Below are positions 52,588 through 61,393 of a stretch of 64,000 bases of DNA, piece after piece. This stretch comes from Acidipropionibacterium sp. (lineage in GTDB: Bacteria > Actinomycetota > Actinomycetes > Propionibacteriales > Propionibacteriaceae). Position numbers and translations under genes: made by a program. The notes under the pieces are model-generated. The model saw nothing but the letters and a program-made list of their open reading frames with translations. It was not told the DNA's origin and searched no databases. Location of the stretch: the NCBI GenBank assembly GCA_022647765.1, contig JALCLH010000008.1, positions 124,001-188,000 on the forward strand, given 5' to 3'. How positions within the stretch are numbered: the stretch's first letter is position 1; every line of letters begins with the position of its first letter.

Positions 52588-54521
52588 GCACCGAGCCCGG
52601 AAGACAGGGCCCTGAGGCGAGTGTCATCATCGCCTGCTACAACGCGACTGACACTCTGCCGAAACAGTTGGAGGCGCTGAGCCGTCAGGAGAACGCGCCG
52701 AGTTTTGAAGTGATCCTGTCCGACAATGGTTCCGACGATGGTCTGCTCGCACTGGCGGATGAGTGGGCCCATCGGCTCGATGTGCAGTACGTGTGGTCGG
52801 GGCAGATGCCCGGTGCGGCCTACGCCCGCAATGTGGGAATGTCGATCGCCCGCGCTGACAAGTGGCTGTTCTGCGATGCCGACGATGTCGTAGCCGCCGA
52901 CTGGGTGGCCTGCGGGGCGCGGACCCTGGAACGTGCGCAGGTGTTCAGCGGTGGCGCAGTTCATGCAAATGACCAGGAACTGGAAGCGGCGCTGGAGCGG
53001 CTCTGGGCACGCTTCGCCCATGAGTCCGGACCTATCGAGGTGGCTGAGGAGCCGGCCGAATGGCCGATCATCATGGGCGGGAACTTCGGCATCCTCCGAT
53101 CAGCGGCTCTCGCTGTCGGTGGGTTTGACGCCTCAATGGTATTCGGCGTCGAGGACAACGACCTGGCCGTCAGGCTCGAGGAATCCGGGTTCTTCATCTC
53201 GGCTGGAAATACCAGCAGGATCATTTACCGGAAACGCAATGACTTGGCCAGCGTCCTGCGTCGATCTCTGTCGGCCGGCCGCGGGCAGATAGCCCTTGTG
53301 AAGCGCCACGGGCTGGCCAGCCGATCTCCATCGCTTCGTGGGCACCAGTGGATGCTCGATCCACTACGGGTCGCAGGAGCTGTTGCGAAGAGCGCTGCAA
53401 GAGGTCGGCAGGGGGACTGGCTGTCCGTAGCTTCGAGGGCCGCGCTGGCGGTTGGAATGTGGCAGGGCTGGCTGCAATACCACATTGGTCGCGACCTCCC
53501 GGCCCCCCGTGTCGGTGCGGGCCTCGCTGACGATGAACTGGGCTTGGCTGCGGGGGCGGCCGTGCTAGTGCTCTCTCCCCATCTGGACGACGCCATGTTC
53601 AGCTGCGCCGAACTGATTCGCCGGACGCGGCCCGATGTGTGGACCGTCTTTGCCGGGGATCCGGAACCGCCCGTCACGACATCGTGGGATCGCTCCTGCG
53701 GTTTTCCCGATTCTCACAGCTTGGTGACACAGCGACGTCGCGAAGACTTCGACACCTTCGAGGGAACCGGTGCACAGGTGCGCCACCTGGACATGCTCGA
53801 CGGGGCATACACCACGCCGGAGCGACGTTCGGTCGACATGGCCGACCTGGCTCAGGAGGTCCGGCGCTGGCTGGCCGATCATATCGATCAGGATCCCGTC
53901 GTCGTTCTGCCCGGCTGCGCCGGGGTCGCCGTGTCGCCCGGAGTTCTGGACCGGTTGGCGCCCGTGGTCCAAACGCTTCGTAGGAAGAAGCTGCTACATC
54001 GTGATGACGACTCTGGTGCCTTTGCGGGAAGTGAGGATCAGGGAAGTGCGGAGTCGTCTTGCATACGTGGAGCTTCCGACGAGACGACTAGGCGTTCTGA
54101 CGCCCGTGACTCAGCGAGCGAGCGCTTGGTGGCCGATCTGAAGCAGTTCAAGCACCGCCTGTACCAACGGCGGAGGGCTCATGCCCAGCAGTCCGGGTTG
54201 GCCGTGAACGGGGACCATCTCGCGGTGCGCGATGCGGTGCTGGACGTTGTGTTGCAGGCCGGCTCACCCATTCGTGTCCTGCTTGCCGAAGATCTTCCCT
54301 ACTTGTGGTCACAGACTGGGGACGACGAGGTAGTTCGGCTCGCGGACCGCCTCGGCAAGCGAGCCATACCTCACGAGTTCCATGTCGACCGGTCCTGGAA
54401 GTGCGACAGACTCACCCACTATGTCTCTCAACTAGAGGTGATGGATTCCGTACACCATCGCTTCAATCGAGCAGAAACCATTCCTCTTGTCGAGCGCTGT
54501 TGGGAGCTGCTTGACCGGTGA
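52584..54521 (+). CDS. Fusion of glycosyltransferase family 2 and PIG-L-type deacetylase
   Basis: 645 residues from ATG 52584 (GGAGGG upstream; ATGA overlap with the previous stop). N-terminal GT2: ASVIIACYNATDTLPKQLEA, VILSDNGSDDG, ARNVGMSIARADKWLFCDAD (DAD metal motif), MGGNFGILR. From about residue 320: VLVLSPHLDDAMFSCAELIR, the HxDD metal site of PIG-L/LmbE deacetylases, and a late His in HHRF. One protein thus may add an N-acetylated sugar and remove the acetyl group. A 60-residue charged insertion (DDDSGAFAGSEDQGSAES) lies within the deacetylase. It is the last gene of the plus operon. Confidence 0.85.
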   Translation: MSTEPGRQGPEASVIIACYNATDTLPKQLEALSRQENAPSFEVILSDNGSDDGLLALADEWAHRLDVQYVWSGQMPGAAYARNVGMSIARADKWLFCDADDVVAADWVACGARTLERAQVFSGGAVHANDQELEAALERLWARFAHESGPIEVAEEPAEWPIIMGGNFGILRSAALAVGGFDASMVFGVEDNDLAVRLEESGFFISAGNTSRIIYRKRNDLASVLRRSLSAGRGQIALVKRHGLASRSPSLRGHQWMLDPLRVAGAVAKSAARGRQGDWLSVASRAALAVGMWQGWLQYHIGRDLPAPRVGAGLADDELGLAAGAAVLVLSPHLDDAMFSCAELIRRTRPDVWTVFAGDPEPPVTTSWDRSCGFPDSHSLVTQRRREDFDTFEGTGAQVRHLDMLDGAYTTPERRSVDMADLAQEVRRWLADHIDQDPVVVLPGCAGVAVSPGVLDRLAPVVQTLRRKKLLHRDDDSGAFAGSEDQGSAESSCIRGASDETTRRSDARDSASERLVADLKQFKHRLYQRRRAHAQQSGLAVNGDHLAVRDAVLDVVLQAGSPIRVLLAEDLPYLWSQTGDDEVVRLADRLGKRAIPHEFHVDRSWKCDRLTHYVSQLEVMDSVHHRFNRAETIPLVERCWELLDR

Positions 54522-54649
54522 ATCAAGGCCCCCAAATCCGGAGTGGAAAAGCTATGGAGGGAGGGAGCTCCATGATAATCTTGTTCGGAAGGCTGTCCGA
54601 AGTAGGGCGTAGAGTTGCGGAAGACTAGAAGTACGAAAGGAGCTCGAGT

Positions 54650-55603
54650 ATGGTCGGGTATGTAGAATCTATGCAAGCCCGCGCCGTGGATGCGTTCACA
54701 CTTTTGCATCAGGACGTGCGCGAGGTCATCCTCACCCAGTTTCCCGACTACGCGAATGTTGGCGACTCGGCAATCGTGCTAGGCGAGTGGTCCTTTTGAG
54801 ATTCCCACCAAATTCAAGTGAAAAACGTCTATTCGATTCCCGTCGAACCGATCCGGATAGAATGCTCGGAAGTCCCTGGCGTAGTCAATGGTGGAGGGAA
54901 CTTCGGTGGACTCTATCAAGAACATGACTCTCACCGATACCGTCTCGCCGAAACTCTTCCTGCAAGCACCCCTCTTATCCAGGAACCACAGTCTGTATTC
55001 TTTACGACACCAGAGAATCACCAAGCCTTCGTCCGGCGCATGAGCACCAGAGAGAGCCTCCGTGTGGCAGTCCGCGATCAAAGCTCTTACGACTTGCTGC
55101 GGAATGATCTGGAGAACTTGATCTTGTCTCCCGATGCCGTTCACGTTCTCGGACGCATTGAATCCAAACCTCCCATCACCCGCTTCGTCATTCCCTCTAG
55201 AAGAGATAAAGAAGCGTCCAAACAGCCCAGCCCAGTCGGAGTCACCACGGTTGACTGGACGGACGACGATTGGTTGACAACGACAAGCCGCCGGGCGAGC
55301 TGGAAGTTCCGCCAAGTTTCCCTTGCCAAGCCGCTTTTCTATCGACCACCTCGAGTCTGGCGGCTTAAGGCGCAGAAGCGCTTCGAACGAGGGGTCCGGG
55401 TTCTGCCTCAGGGCGAGGTCATTATCACTGACCGCCTCCACGCCATGCTGATAGGCTTGCAGATGGGACGCGCCGTCATTGCAATCGACAATAACAACCA
55501 CAAACTCACCAGCTACGCAGAAACTTGGTTCGAAAACGAAGAGCCTCCGGTGCGCTTCGCAAAGACGTTCGCCGATGCCTTACGCATCGCAAATCATGTC
55601 TGA
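54650..55603 (+). pseudogene. Polysaccharide pyruvyl transferase with in-frame TGA
   Basis: From ATG 54650 (AGGAG 7 bp upstream): VREVILTQFPDYANVGDSAI VLGEWSF, then TGA at 54797-54799, after which the same frame continues DSHQIQVKNVYSIPVEPIRI, VVNGGGNFGGLYQEHD, VITDRLHAMLIGLQMGRAVI and FENEEPPVRFAKTFADAL. The NVGDSAI, GGGNFG and RLHAM motifs are those of the pyruvyl transferase family; about 317 residues if read through. A single base change gives the stop. It may be a recent mutation or a sequence error, and I see no sign of selenocysteine use. A GTG at 54818 could restart translation, but without the N-terminal lobe. Confidence 0.82.
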
Positions 55604-55973
55604 CAGGAAAGTATGGTGTAGCTGGTCGTGGGTGATGGGGGAGTGCGGGCTTGCTCGCAGAACAGGTTGACCAGCATTCTGAACGCGTTACGGGACGGCT
55701 TCGCGGCAGTCGACAAACAGGTACGAGGGGGTGCCCGAAGACCGCCGACTAGGATTCCTAGCCGTCGCTCAACCCCACCAGCAGCCAAAGCACTCAACGC
55801 CACATCCACCAAATCCAACCCACCCAATGGCACGAATCAGGCCCGTCATTTCCGCGGGAGACATCGCTGAGCACTGGGCACCTGCGTTGGGTGTAGACTT
55901 AATTGGCACAAGACGCACAACATTGGGGCTGCGTCAACGCCGACACCCCAGTAACTACTGACCGGAGCGCACC
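55604..55973. other. Intergenic region, no gene seen
   Basis: No open frame with a start signal and codon character. The last 50 bp before the next gene likely hold its promoter and ribosome site (GACCGGAGCGCACC before ATG 55974). Confidence 0.5.
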
Positions 55974-56825
55974 ATGAGCAACAACATCTGTATCATCTCA
56001 GGTGGAGACGAAGTCCGTCTGCGCTCTTATATCAACCACTCTATCTACGCGCGAGAACACGGCTTCGACTATAGACTTGAATGTGGTGTCGATCCAGCTG
56101 CGACGACAAAATTTGGTTACAAGATGTCGATCATCCGTCGGCTTCTCGCTCTCTACGATTGGATCGTATGGATCGACGATGATGCGTATTTCACGGACTT
56201 TGTCGATGATCCCATTCATGAATACATTGAAGAGGCTGAACAAAGCGGTTGCTTCATTGTCATCGCGAATGGTCCGCTTGAACCTAATGGTTTCTGGTCT
56301 AATATCAACACCGGGGTCGTGGCGCTGAAGAATTGTGAAGAGTCTTTTGAGATGCTACGGCTGGCAGAGGTTGATCTGATGGAGGTTCGCAAGTGGTGGG
56401 TTGATGACCGTGATGGTCTCTTCACGAACGGGGATCAGGATCAGATTTGGTGGGCTCTCAACCAAGATGATCTCCTGGAACATACGCTTATTGTAGACCA
56501 CCTCCGGTGGAATTCACGAGGGCACTATTACCAAGATTCATTGTCAGACGCATTTGTTATGCACTTCACTGGTTACCCAGATAAGTCCTGGGGTGTTGTC
56601 CGGTTTGCTATGCGGTTCGGCGTAGGTCAAGAGCTGGTTCCTGCGGAACTCCTGGACAAGTACCGGGTCCGGAAGCGTGATCCCATGTCCAAAATCGAGT
56701 ATCAGGCTCGATCAGCTCGGGTTCGGGCTCTTATCGAAGTCAAGGCCGTAGCGCGGCGTCTTGGCATGTTTGAGACTCTCCGGAACATGCGTAATAGGGT
56801 TCGAGATGCCCGATCTCCTATCTGA
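55974..56825 (+). CDS. Galactosyl transferase GMA12/MNN10-like (GT34-type)
   Basis: 283 residues, AT-richer than the neighbours. ICIISGGDEVRLRSYINHSI, KMSIIRRLLALYDWIVWIDD and the DAYFTDF DxD site are typical. WSNINTGVVALKNCEESFEM, NGDQDQIWWALNQDD and VMHFTGYPDKSW complete the GT34 layout. The protein probably adds a galactose, mannose or xylose-type sugar to the polymer. It has its own upstream gap and is convergent with the GT2 gene at 56842. Confidence 0.8.
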   Translation: MSNNICIISGGDEVRLRSYINHSIYAREHGFDYRLECGVDPAATTKFGYKMSIIRRLLALYDWIVWIDDDAYFTDFVDDPIHEYIEEAEQSGCFIVIANGPLEPNGFWSNINTGVVALKNCEESFEMLRLAEVDLMEVRKWWVDDRDGLFTNGDQDQIWWALNQDDLLEHTLIVDHLRWNSRGHYYQDSLSDAFVMHFTGYPDKSWGVVRFAMRFGVGQELVPAELLDKYRVRKRDPMSKIEYQARSARVRALIEVKAVARRLGMFETLRNMRNRVRDARSPI

Positions 56826-56841
56826 TCTGGCGCATCTCAGA

Positions 56842-57708
56842 TCAGGCAACCGAATGCCGGAGCAACGCAAGGACCCGGTTCCACTTGACCCACAGCTGTA
56901 CGAGCCAGGTTGCCCAAGGGTCCTTGTGGGCGGATCGGGGCAGCCGATCTGCATGCAGGATCTGCGCGACGATCGCACGTGTGCTCGAGCCGAACGAAGG
57001 AGGAGTCGCGCCGGAATTTCGAATCAGTTCCGAGTATCTGAGACAGACCACGGTGTCCCAGAAGGCGTAAGAACCCTGTTGCGACGCAACAGCTTTCAGG
57101 CTGCTTCGTTCTCGATAGCCGACGGTTCCATCGCACGATGTGACGTCATGTCCCGCCAAGTGGGCACGAATGCACAGCTCGACATCCTCCGCTGCGCGCA
57201 AGAACTCGTCGAACCCGCCGAGGTCTGTGAATAGCTTCCGATCGATGCCCAAGTTCGCAGTTGAGGCGGTGATGCAGACTGAGTGCCAGTCCTGGGTGTT
57301 CTTCCAGCGTCGCAGAGGCGCGATGTCACCGGGGACAGTGGTGAACAGGTCTAATGGTCCAGTGACGAGCGCGTGCGAGCGGAGCTCGTGCGTCATGTCC
57401 CTTACCCATGTGGGTCGCACATGGTCGTCGGCGTCGCAGAACAGGAGAAGACCGCTACGGGCCGCGTGGGCACCAACATTGCGGGCAGCAGATGGCCCCC
57501 TTGATGCGCCGGTCCGCAGGGCTCTGAAAAGGTCAGGATGTGTCAACACATATCTGTGGAGAATGCGCGCGGTGGCGTCAGTCGAGTGGTCATTCACGAT
57601 GATCACCTCGAACGGCGGCGCATCGACTTGAACCAAGAGGGCATCCAGCTGCTCCGCGAGCGTCTGCTCGCCATTGTGCACTGGAATGATGACACTGACC
57701 TCAGGCAT
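56842..57708 (-). CDS. Glycosyltransferase family 2 protein
   Basis: 288 residues from ATG 57708. The GT-A fold is clear: EVSVIIPVHNGEQTLAEQLD, VIIVNDHSTDAT, SAARNVGAHAARSGLLLFCD and the DADD metal site. LGGFDEFLRAAEDVELCIRA supplies the ED acceptor motif. The start overlaps the previous gene by 8 bp. It is the last gene of the minus-strand operon and ends 16 bp from the convergent GT34 gene. Confidence 0.87.
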   Translation of the reverse strand: MPEVSVIIPVHNGEQTLAEQLDALLVQVDAPPFEVIIVNDHSTDATARILHRYVLTHPDLFRALRTGASRGPSAARNVGAHAARSGLLLFCDADDHVRPTWVRDMTHELRSHALVTGPLDLFTTVPGDIAPLRRWKNTQDWHSVCITASTANLGIDRKLFTDLGGFDEFLRAAEDVELCIRAHLAGHDVTSCDGTVGYRERSSLKAVASQQGSYAFWDTVVCLRYSELIRNSGATPPSFGSSTRAIVAQILHADRLPRSAHKDPWATWLVQLWVKWNRVLALLRHSVA

Positions 57709-58588
57709 CGCGCAGCCCCAGCCGGGGCGTGAATCGGGAGGAGTGGTGGAGGTACCAGTCAAAGTGCCCCTGGATCCTGGCCGCACGCATGGACGTCCAG
57801 GTCCACCAGGAGCCGACACCATGAGTCTCGACCACCGAAGAGGTGCGCCGAAGATGCCCGGCGAGGTCCCTGAGAGCGTCGACGGTCGACGGGACTGTCA
57901 CGCCCTGTGAGGCGAGAAATGTGCGATTCCGCTGCTCGAGGATCACTTGCCAGCGGTTGTAGACACACAATTGGCGTCTTTCAGCTGCCGGGGAAGAACG
58001 CATCCGGTAATGCATGACAGACTGCTCGAAGGCCAGCTCGATGTTGGCAAGGTAGAGACGGATGCCCAGGTCGATGTCCTCTCCGCTACGCAGCGACTCG
58101 TCGAAACCGCCAATCCGCTCGAGAACGGATCTGCGGATGGCCAGATTCGCTGACACGGGCCAGGGAATTCCATTGAAGCGCGGTGGCTCAGCCATCGTGT
58201 CGGTGTCGGTGCGCTGGCCATTGGTTTCGATGAACTTGTTCAGCCCGCCGGCTACAGCATCAGCGGCGCTCAAACGAGCAGTCATCGACTCGAACCAGCC
58301 GTCACCGGCTTCGTCGTCGGCGTCGCAGAACAGAAGGAAATCGCCCCGGGCCGCACGCACTCCGGCATTGCGTGCGTGAGCCGGCCCTCGTACCGCGGAG
58401 GCGTCCACCTGTGTGATGCACGGGTGGGAGAAGGCATAGGCACCCACGACTGCTGCCGTCTCGTCGCTGGACCCGTTGTCCGACACGATGATTTCGGTAT
58501 CGTCGTCCGCCTGGCGCAGAATCGCCTCCAACTGAGTGCCAATCGTAGCTGCCGCATTGTAGGCGGGGATGATCACGGAGACACTCAT
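57701..58588 (-). CDS. Glycosyltransferase family 2 protein
   Basis: 295 residues. VSVIIPAYNAAATIGTQLEA, IIVSDNGSSDETAAVV, RNAGVRAARGDFLLFCDADD and IGGFDESLRSGEDIDLGIRL follow the GT2 order, with the DADD and ED sites. Its C-terminal 80 residues (VYNRWQVILEQRN, WWTWTSMRAARIQGHFDWYL) are likely a specificity region. It is paralogous to the product of 56842. The ATG overlaps the ABC transporter stop (ATGA). Confidence 0.88.
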   Translation of the reverse strand: MSVSVIIPAYNAAATIGTQLEAILRQADDDTEIIVSDNGSSDETAAVVGAYAFSHPCITQVDASAVRGPAHARNAGVRAARGDFLLFCDADDEAGDGWFESMTARLSAADAVAGGLNKFIETNGQRTDTDTMAEPPRFNGIPWPVSANLAIRRSVLERIGGFDESLRSGEDIDLGIRLYLANIELAFEQSVMHYRMRSSPAAERRQLCVYNRWQVILEQRNRTFLASQGVTVPSTVDALRDLAGHLRRTSSVVETHGVGSWWTWTSMRAARIQGHFDWYLHHSSRFTPRLGLRDA

Positions 58589-60471
58589 GCTGCATGCTCA
58601 TTCGGGCCGTCGAGCTGCCCCAGTGTGACGAGTCGCGCGAATCCCGGGCAAGCATCCCGCACTTCGTCAAAGGTTCCCTGACCAGTGATCCGACCGTTCT
58701 CCAGGAAGACAAGTGAGTCGACATTGCGTACCGAGGATAGCCGGTGAGCCACGAGAATTGTGGTGATGTCGCCATTCAGGGACTCGATAGTGCTGGTGAT
58801 CTGGCGTTCTGTCTGGTTGTCCAGCGCGCTGGTGGCCTCGTCGAGCACCAGGACTGCGGGATTGCGATAGAGGGCGCGGGCGATGCCGATGCGCTGCCGC
58901 TGTCCGCCTGAGATGAGCGAACCGTGTTCGCCCAGTCTGGTCTCCAAACCCTGTGGTGCCTCGTTGACAACATCGTCGAGCTGAGCACGTGTCACGGCGC
59001 GACGGATTTGCGCACGGTCCCACTTGTCTTCCGGCAGACCGAAAGCGATGTTCGCGGCGATGGTGTCGTCGACGATGTACACGTCCTGAGGCACATAGGC
59101 CACTTGGCGCCGCCATGCTGGACCGGCCTGAGCGGTTCCCACCCCCCCAACCTGCACATACCCCGAGGTGGGCGGGATCAGACCCAGGATGATGTCGACT
59201 AGGGTTGTCTTTCCCGATCCACTTAGCCCGCAGAGTGCGAGAGAGGTTCCCGGCGCGACGGCGATGTTAATTTTAGAAAGGACATCGTGAGTGCCGTCCG
59301 GGTAGCGGAACGTGAGGTCCCGGATCACAATCTCTTCGACGGACGCCCTGGCCGGGATCGACAGCTGCATTCGGTCTGCGGCTGTGCCATTTGGATAAAG
59401 CTCTGTAGTAGCGTCATGAATCGTCGCTGAGCGCAGTGTTTCGGCAGTGAGGGCGAGCCCGGCCTGGCCTACCCGGATGGCGTTGATCTGCACGCTCAGA
59501 GAGCTCATAGTGGGTAGCAGCTGGATGAGGACTGCCATGAACAGTGCCAGTGTGGGGATCGCCGTTTGCGCTGATCCCATCCAAACAATCCAGCAGAGGA
59601 GCAGGGCAATACCAATAATGGTCATCGTCTGGAAAATTTGATTGGGCAGGCTAGCCAGGGTGTTCTCTTTGCGGCCACTTTCGATGTACTTGTTGGAATG
59701 GTAGCGATACCTTGAGACGAACTCGCCCTGAGCGTCATGCATAAAGATCTCGCGGAACCCCTGAAGGGCCTCCATGAGGGTCCGTGTCTTGAGCCATCCA
59801 GTCCGCTGGTTGGCGACGCCCACCTCCTTGCTGAGCTTCGCCAAAATCTTCTGCACCACCAGTACGATGACAGTGAAATAAACGGCCGCGGCGACGGTTG
59901 GTCCGGGCATGACGACCAGGAGAATGACGAGCATCAGAACAACTGAAATGATCGAACTGATGAGAGCGAGGATGTTTCCCAGGACTTTCTGGTGGGCGTC
60001 CATCACGGATGAGTCGATCCGGCGCATCATGTCGCCGACATCTCGGCGTCGGTGGATGAGATAGTCCTCCTCCAAGTAATGACGGAGCAGACGCGTGGAG
60101 GTTCGTACTTGGAGCTGGTTGACGAAACCTAGGCTCCACCAGGAAATGGCAATGGTTGCCGCGGATTTCAGTAGGAAGGCGACCACCATGATGATCGAAG
60201 TGAGGACGACGAACCGATTCCGGGACGGGTGGCCAAGCAGACTGCTCATGACACCGAGATATCCGGAGTCCATGTCAGAGCCCATCATCACCTGCATGAT
60301 GGGCAGCACAATACTGATTCCAACAACTCCCATAAGAGAGATGAGGACTTGGAAGAGGATGTAGAGCGCCAACCTGAGCTTGGTCCCGCGGGGGAAGGTG
60401 GAGAACAGCGTCGTAAGATTTGCCCTGAAACCAGGATCGTCCTCTGTCTGCCGGGTGATCTCAGATGTCAT
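58585..60471 (-). CDS. ABC transporter with fused membrane and ATPase domains (MsbA/flippase-like)
   Basis: 628 residues from ATG 60471. Six membrane helices (LALYILFQVLISLMGVVGI, VVLTSIIMVVAFLLKSAATI, ISSIISVVLMLVILLVVM) make the type-1 exporter domain. The ATPase has Walker A LCGLSGSGKTTLVD, Q-loop VAYVPQDVYIV, signature LISGGQRQRIGIARAL, Walker B VLVLDEATSALD and H-loop LVAHRLSS. The placement among glycosyltransferases suggests export or flipping of the lipid-linked repeat unit, an alternative to Wzx; no Wzx was found in the window. It overlaps both neighbours (4 and 11 bp). Confidence 0.9.
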   Translation of the reverse strand: MTSEITRQTEDDPGFRANLTTLFSTFPRGTKLRLALYILFQVLISLMGVVGISIVLPIMQVMMGSDMDSGYLGVMSSLLGHPSRNRFVVLTSIIMVVAFLLKSAATIAISWWSLGFVNQLQVRTSTRLLRHYLEEDYLIHRRRDVGDMMRRIDSSVMDAHQKVLGNILALISSIISVVLMLVILLVVMPGPTVAAAVYFTVIVLVVQKILAKLSKEVGVANQRTGWLKTRTLMEALQGFREIFMHDAQGEFVSRYRYHSNKYIESGRKENTLASLPNQIFQTMTIIGIALLLCWIVWMGSAQTAIPTLALFMAVLIQLLPTMSSLSVQINAIRVGQAGLALTAETLRSATIHDATTELYPNGTAADRMQLSIPARASVEEIVIRDLTFRYPDGTHDVLSKINIAVAPGTSLALCGLSGSGKTTLVDIILGLIPPTSGYVQVGGVGTAQAGPAWRRQVAYVPQDVYIVDDTIAANIAFGLPEDKWDRAQIRRAVTRAQLDDVVNEAPQGLETRLGEHGSLISGGQRQRIGIARALYRNPAVLVLDEATSALDNQTERQITSTIESLNGDITTILVAHRLSSVRNVDSLVFLENGRITGQGTFDEVRDACPGFARLVTLGQLDGPNEHAA

Positions 60472-61393
60472 TGGGCGCCTCCTCAGTGCCTCGGTATCCG
60501 GCAACTCCCGCGGCCTCGACAAGAAGTGCGACGAGTTTGCGCGCAACGGGAGTCGGAAGACCCCGGATAACGGCATCTACGGCTTCAGCGGTTGCGCTCG
60601 CTTTTCTGTAGGTGAGCCGATTCGCAGTTTTCTCGACCAAGCGATTCCATGCCTTCGGGTCCGCTGGCTGGACAGGCCCGGAGGCTCCGGATCCGTGGAT
60701 CTGGTCGAAGAGACGTCGCGCTTCCCCGGAATGATAGGCCCGGCGCACCCTGGACGGGGTGGTCACCGCAGCGGCATGGTGGTCGGTCTCCAGGGATGGG
60801 TCCAGAATCACTGGAATCCCGGCCTCGTGAAGGCGATATCCGTAGTCGACGTCTTCCCAGCCGTACGTACGGTATCGCGGGTTGTATCCGCCGATCTGGT
60901 TCCAGGTACCCCGGGAGACTGAGACGTTTCCTGCCCATAATCGCCACTTCTGATCGGGCGCGGCGGAGTACGCGGCGGTCCTGAACAGCGTGTCGGCCTG
61001 TTCCCCGTAGACCGTGGTGTAGCGCGATGGCACCAGGACATTGCGGTAGAGGCCGATGGTGCCCCTAGGTGCTCCGGCGTGGCTGGCGACGTGGCGCTCC
61101 ACATAGTCGGGGGCGGGGGCGAGGTCGTCGTCGCAACGGATGAGCACTTCCCCCTCCGCCGCTTCGAAGCCTGCGTTCAGGGCGGCGACCCGGCCGCGGT
61201 TCTCCGGGAAGACGATCGCGCGGACCGGCAGATGGGAGTAGCGCTCCACAACCTGCTGGGAGCCGTCAAGATCGCCGTCGATGACGACGATGGCCTCCCA
61301 ATCAGAAGCTGTCTGCGCTGCAAGGGCGCCCAGTAGGCGTGGCAGGCGTTTGGCTCCGCGGTAGCTGGGAATGATGATGGAGGCGCTGGTCAT
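60461..61393 (-). CDS. Glycosyltransferase family 2 protein
   Basis: 310 residues. ASIIIPSYRGAKRLPRLLGA, NRGRVAALNAGFEAAEGEVL and the metal motif CDDDLAP are followed by WAGNVSVSRGTWNQIGGYNP and GWEDVDYGYRLHEAG (ED acceptor motif). A C-terminal helical tail of about 80 residues is unassigned. The start overlaps the GT4 gene stop (4 bp). Confidence 0.88.
   Translation of the reverse strand: MTSASIIIPSYRGAKRLPRLLGALAAQTASDWEAIVVIDGDLDGSQQVVERYSHLPVRAIVFPENRGRVAALNAGFEAAEGEVLIRCDDDLAPAPDYVERHVASHAGAPRGTIGLYRNVLVPSRYTTVYGEQADTLFRTAAYSAAPDQKWRLWAGNVSVSRGTWNQIGGYNPRYRTYGWEDVDYGYRLHEAGIPVILDPSLETDHHAAAVTTPSRVRRAYHSGEARRLFDQIHGSGASGPVQPADPKAWNRLVEKTANRLTYRKASATAEAVDAVIRGLPTPVARKLVALLVEAAGVAGYRGTEEAPNDI

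Noticed and set aside
54797-54799. TGA as selenocysteine or tryptophan recoding
   Set aside because: No hairpin of SECIS type is evident after it, the residue is not a Cys position in the family, and TGA ends many genes in this window.
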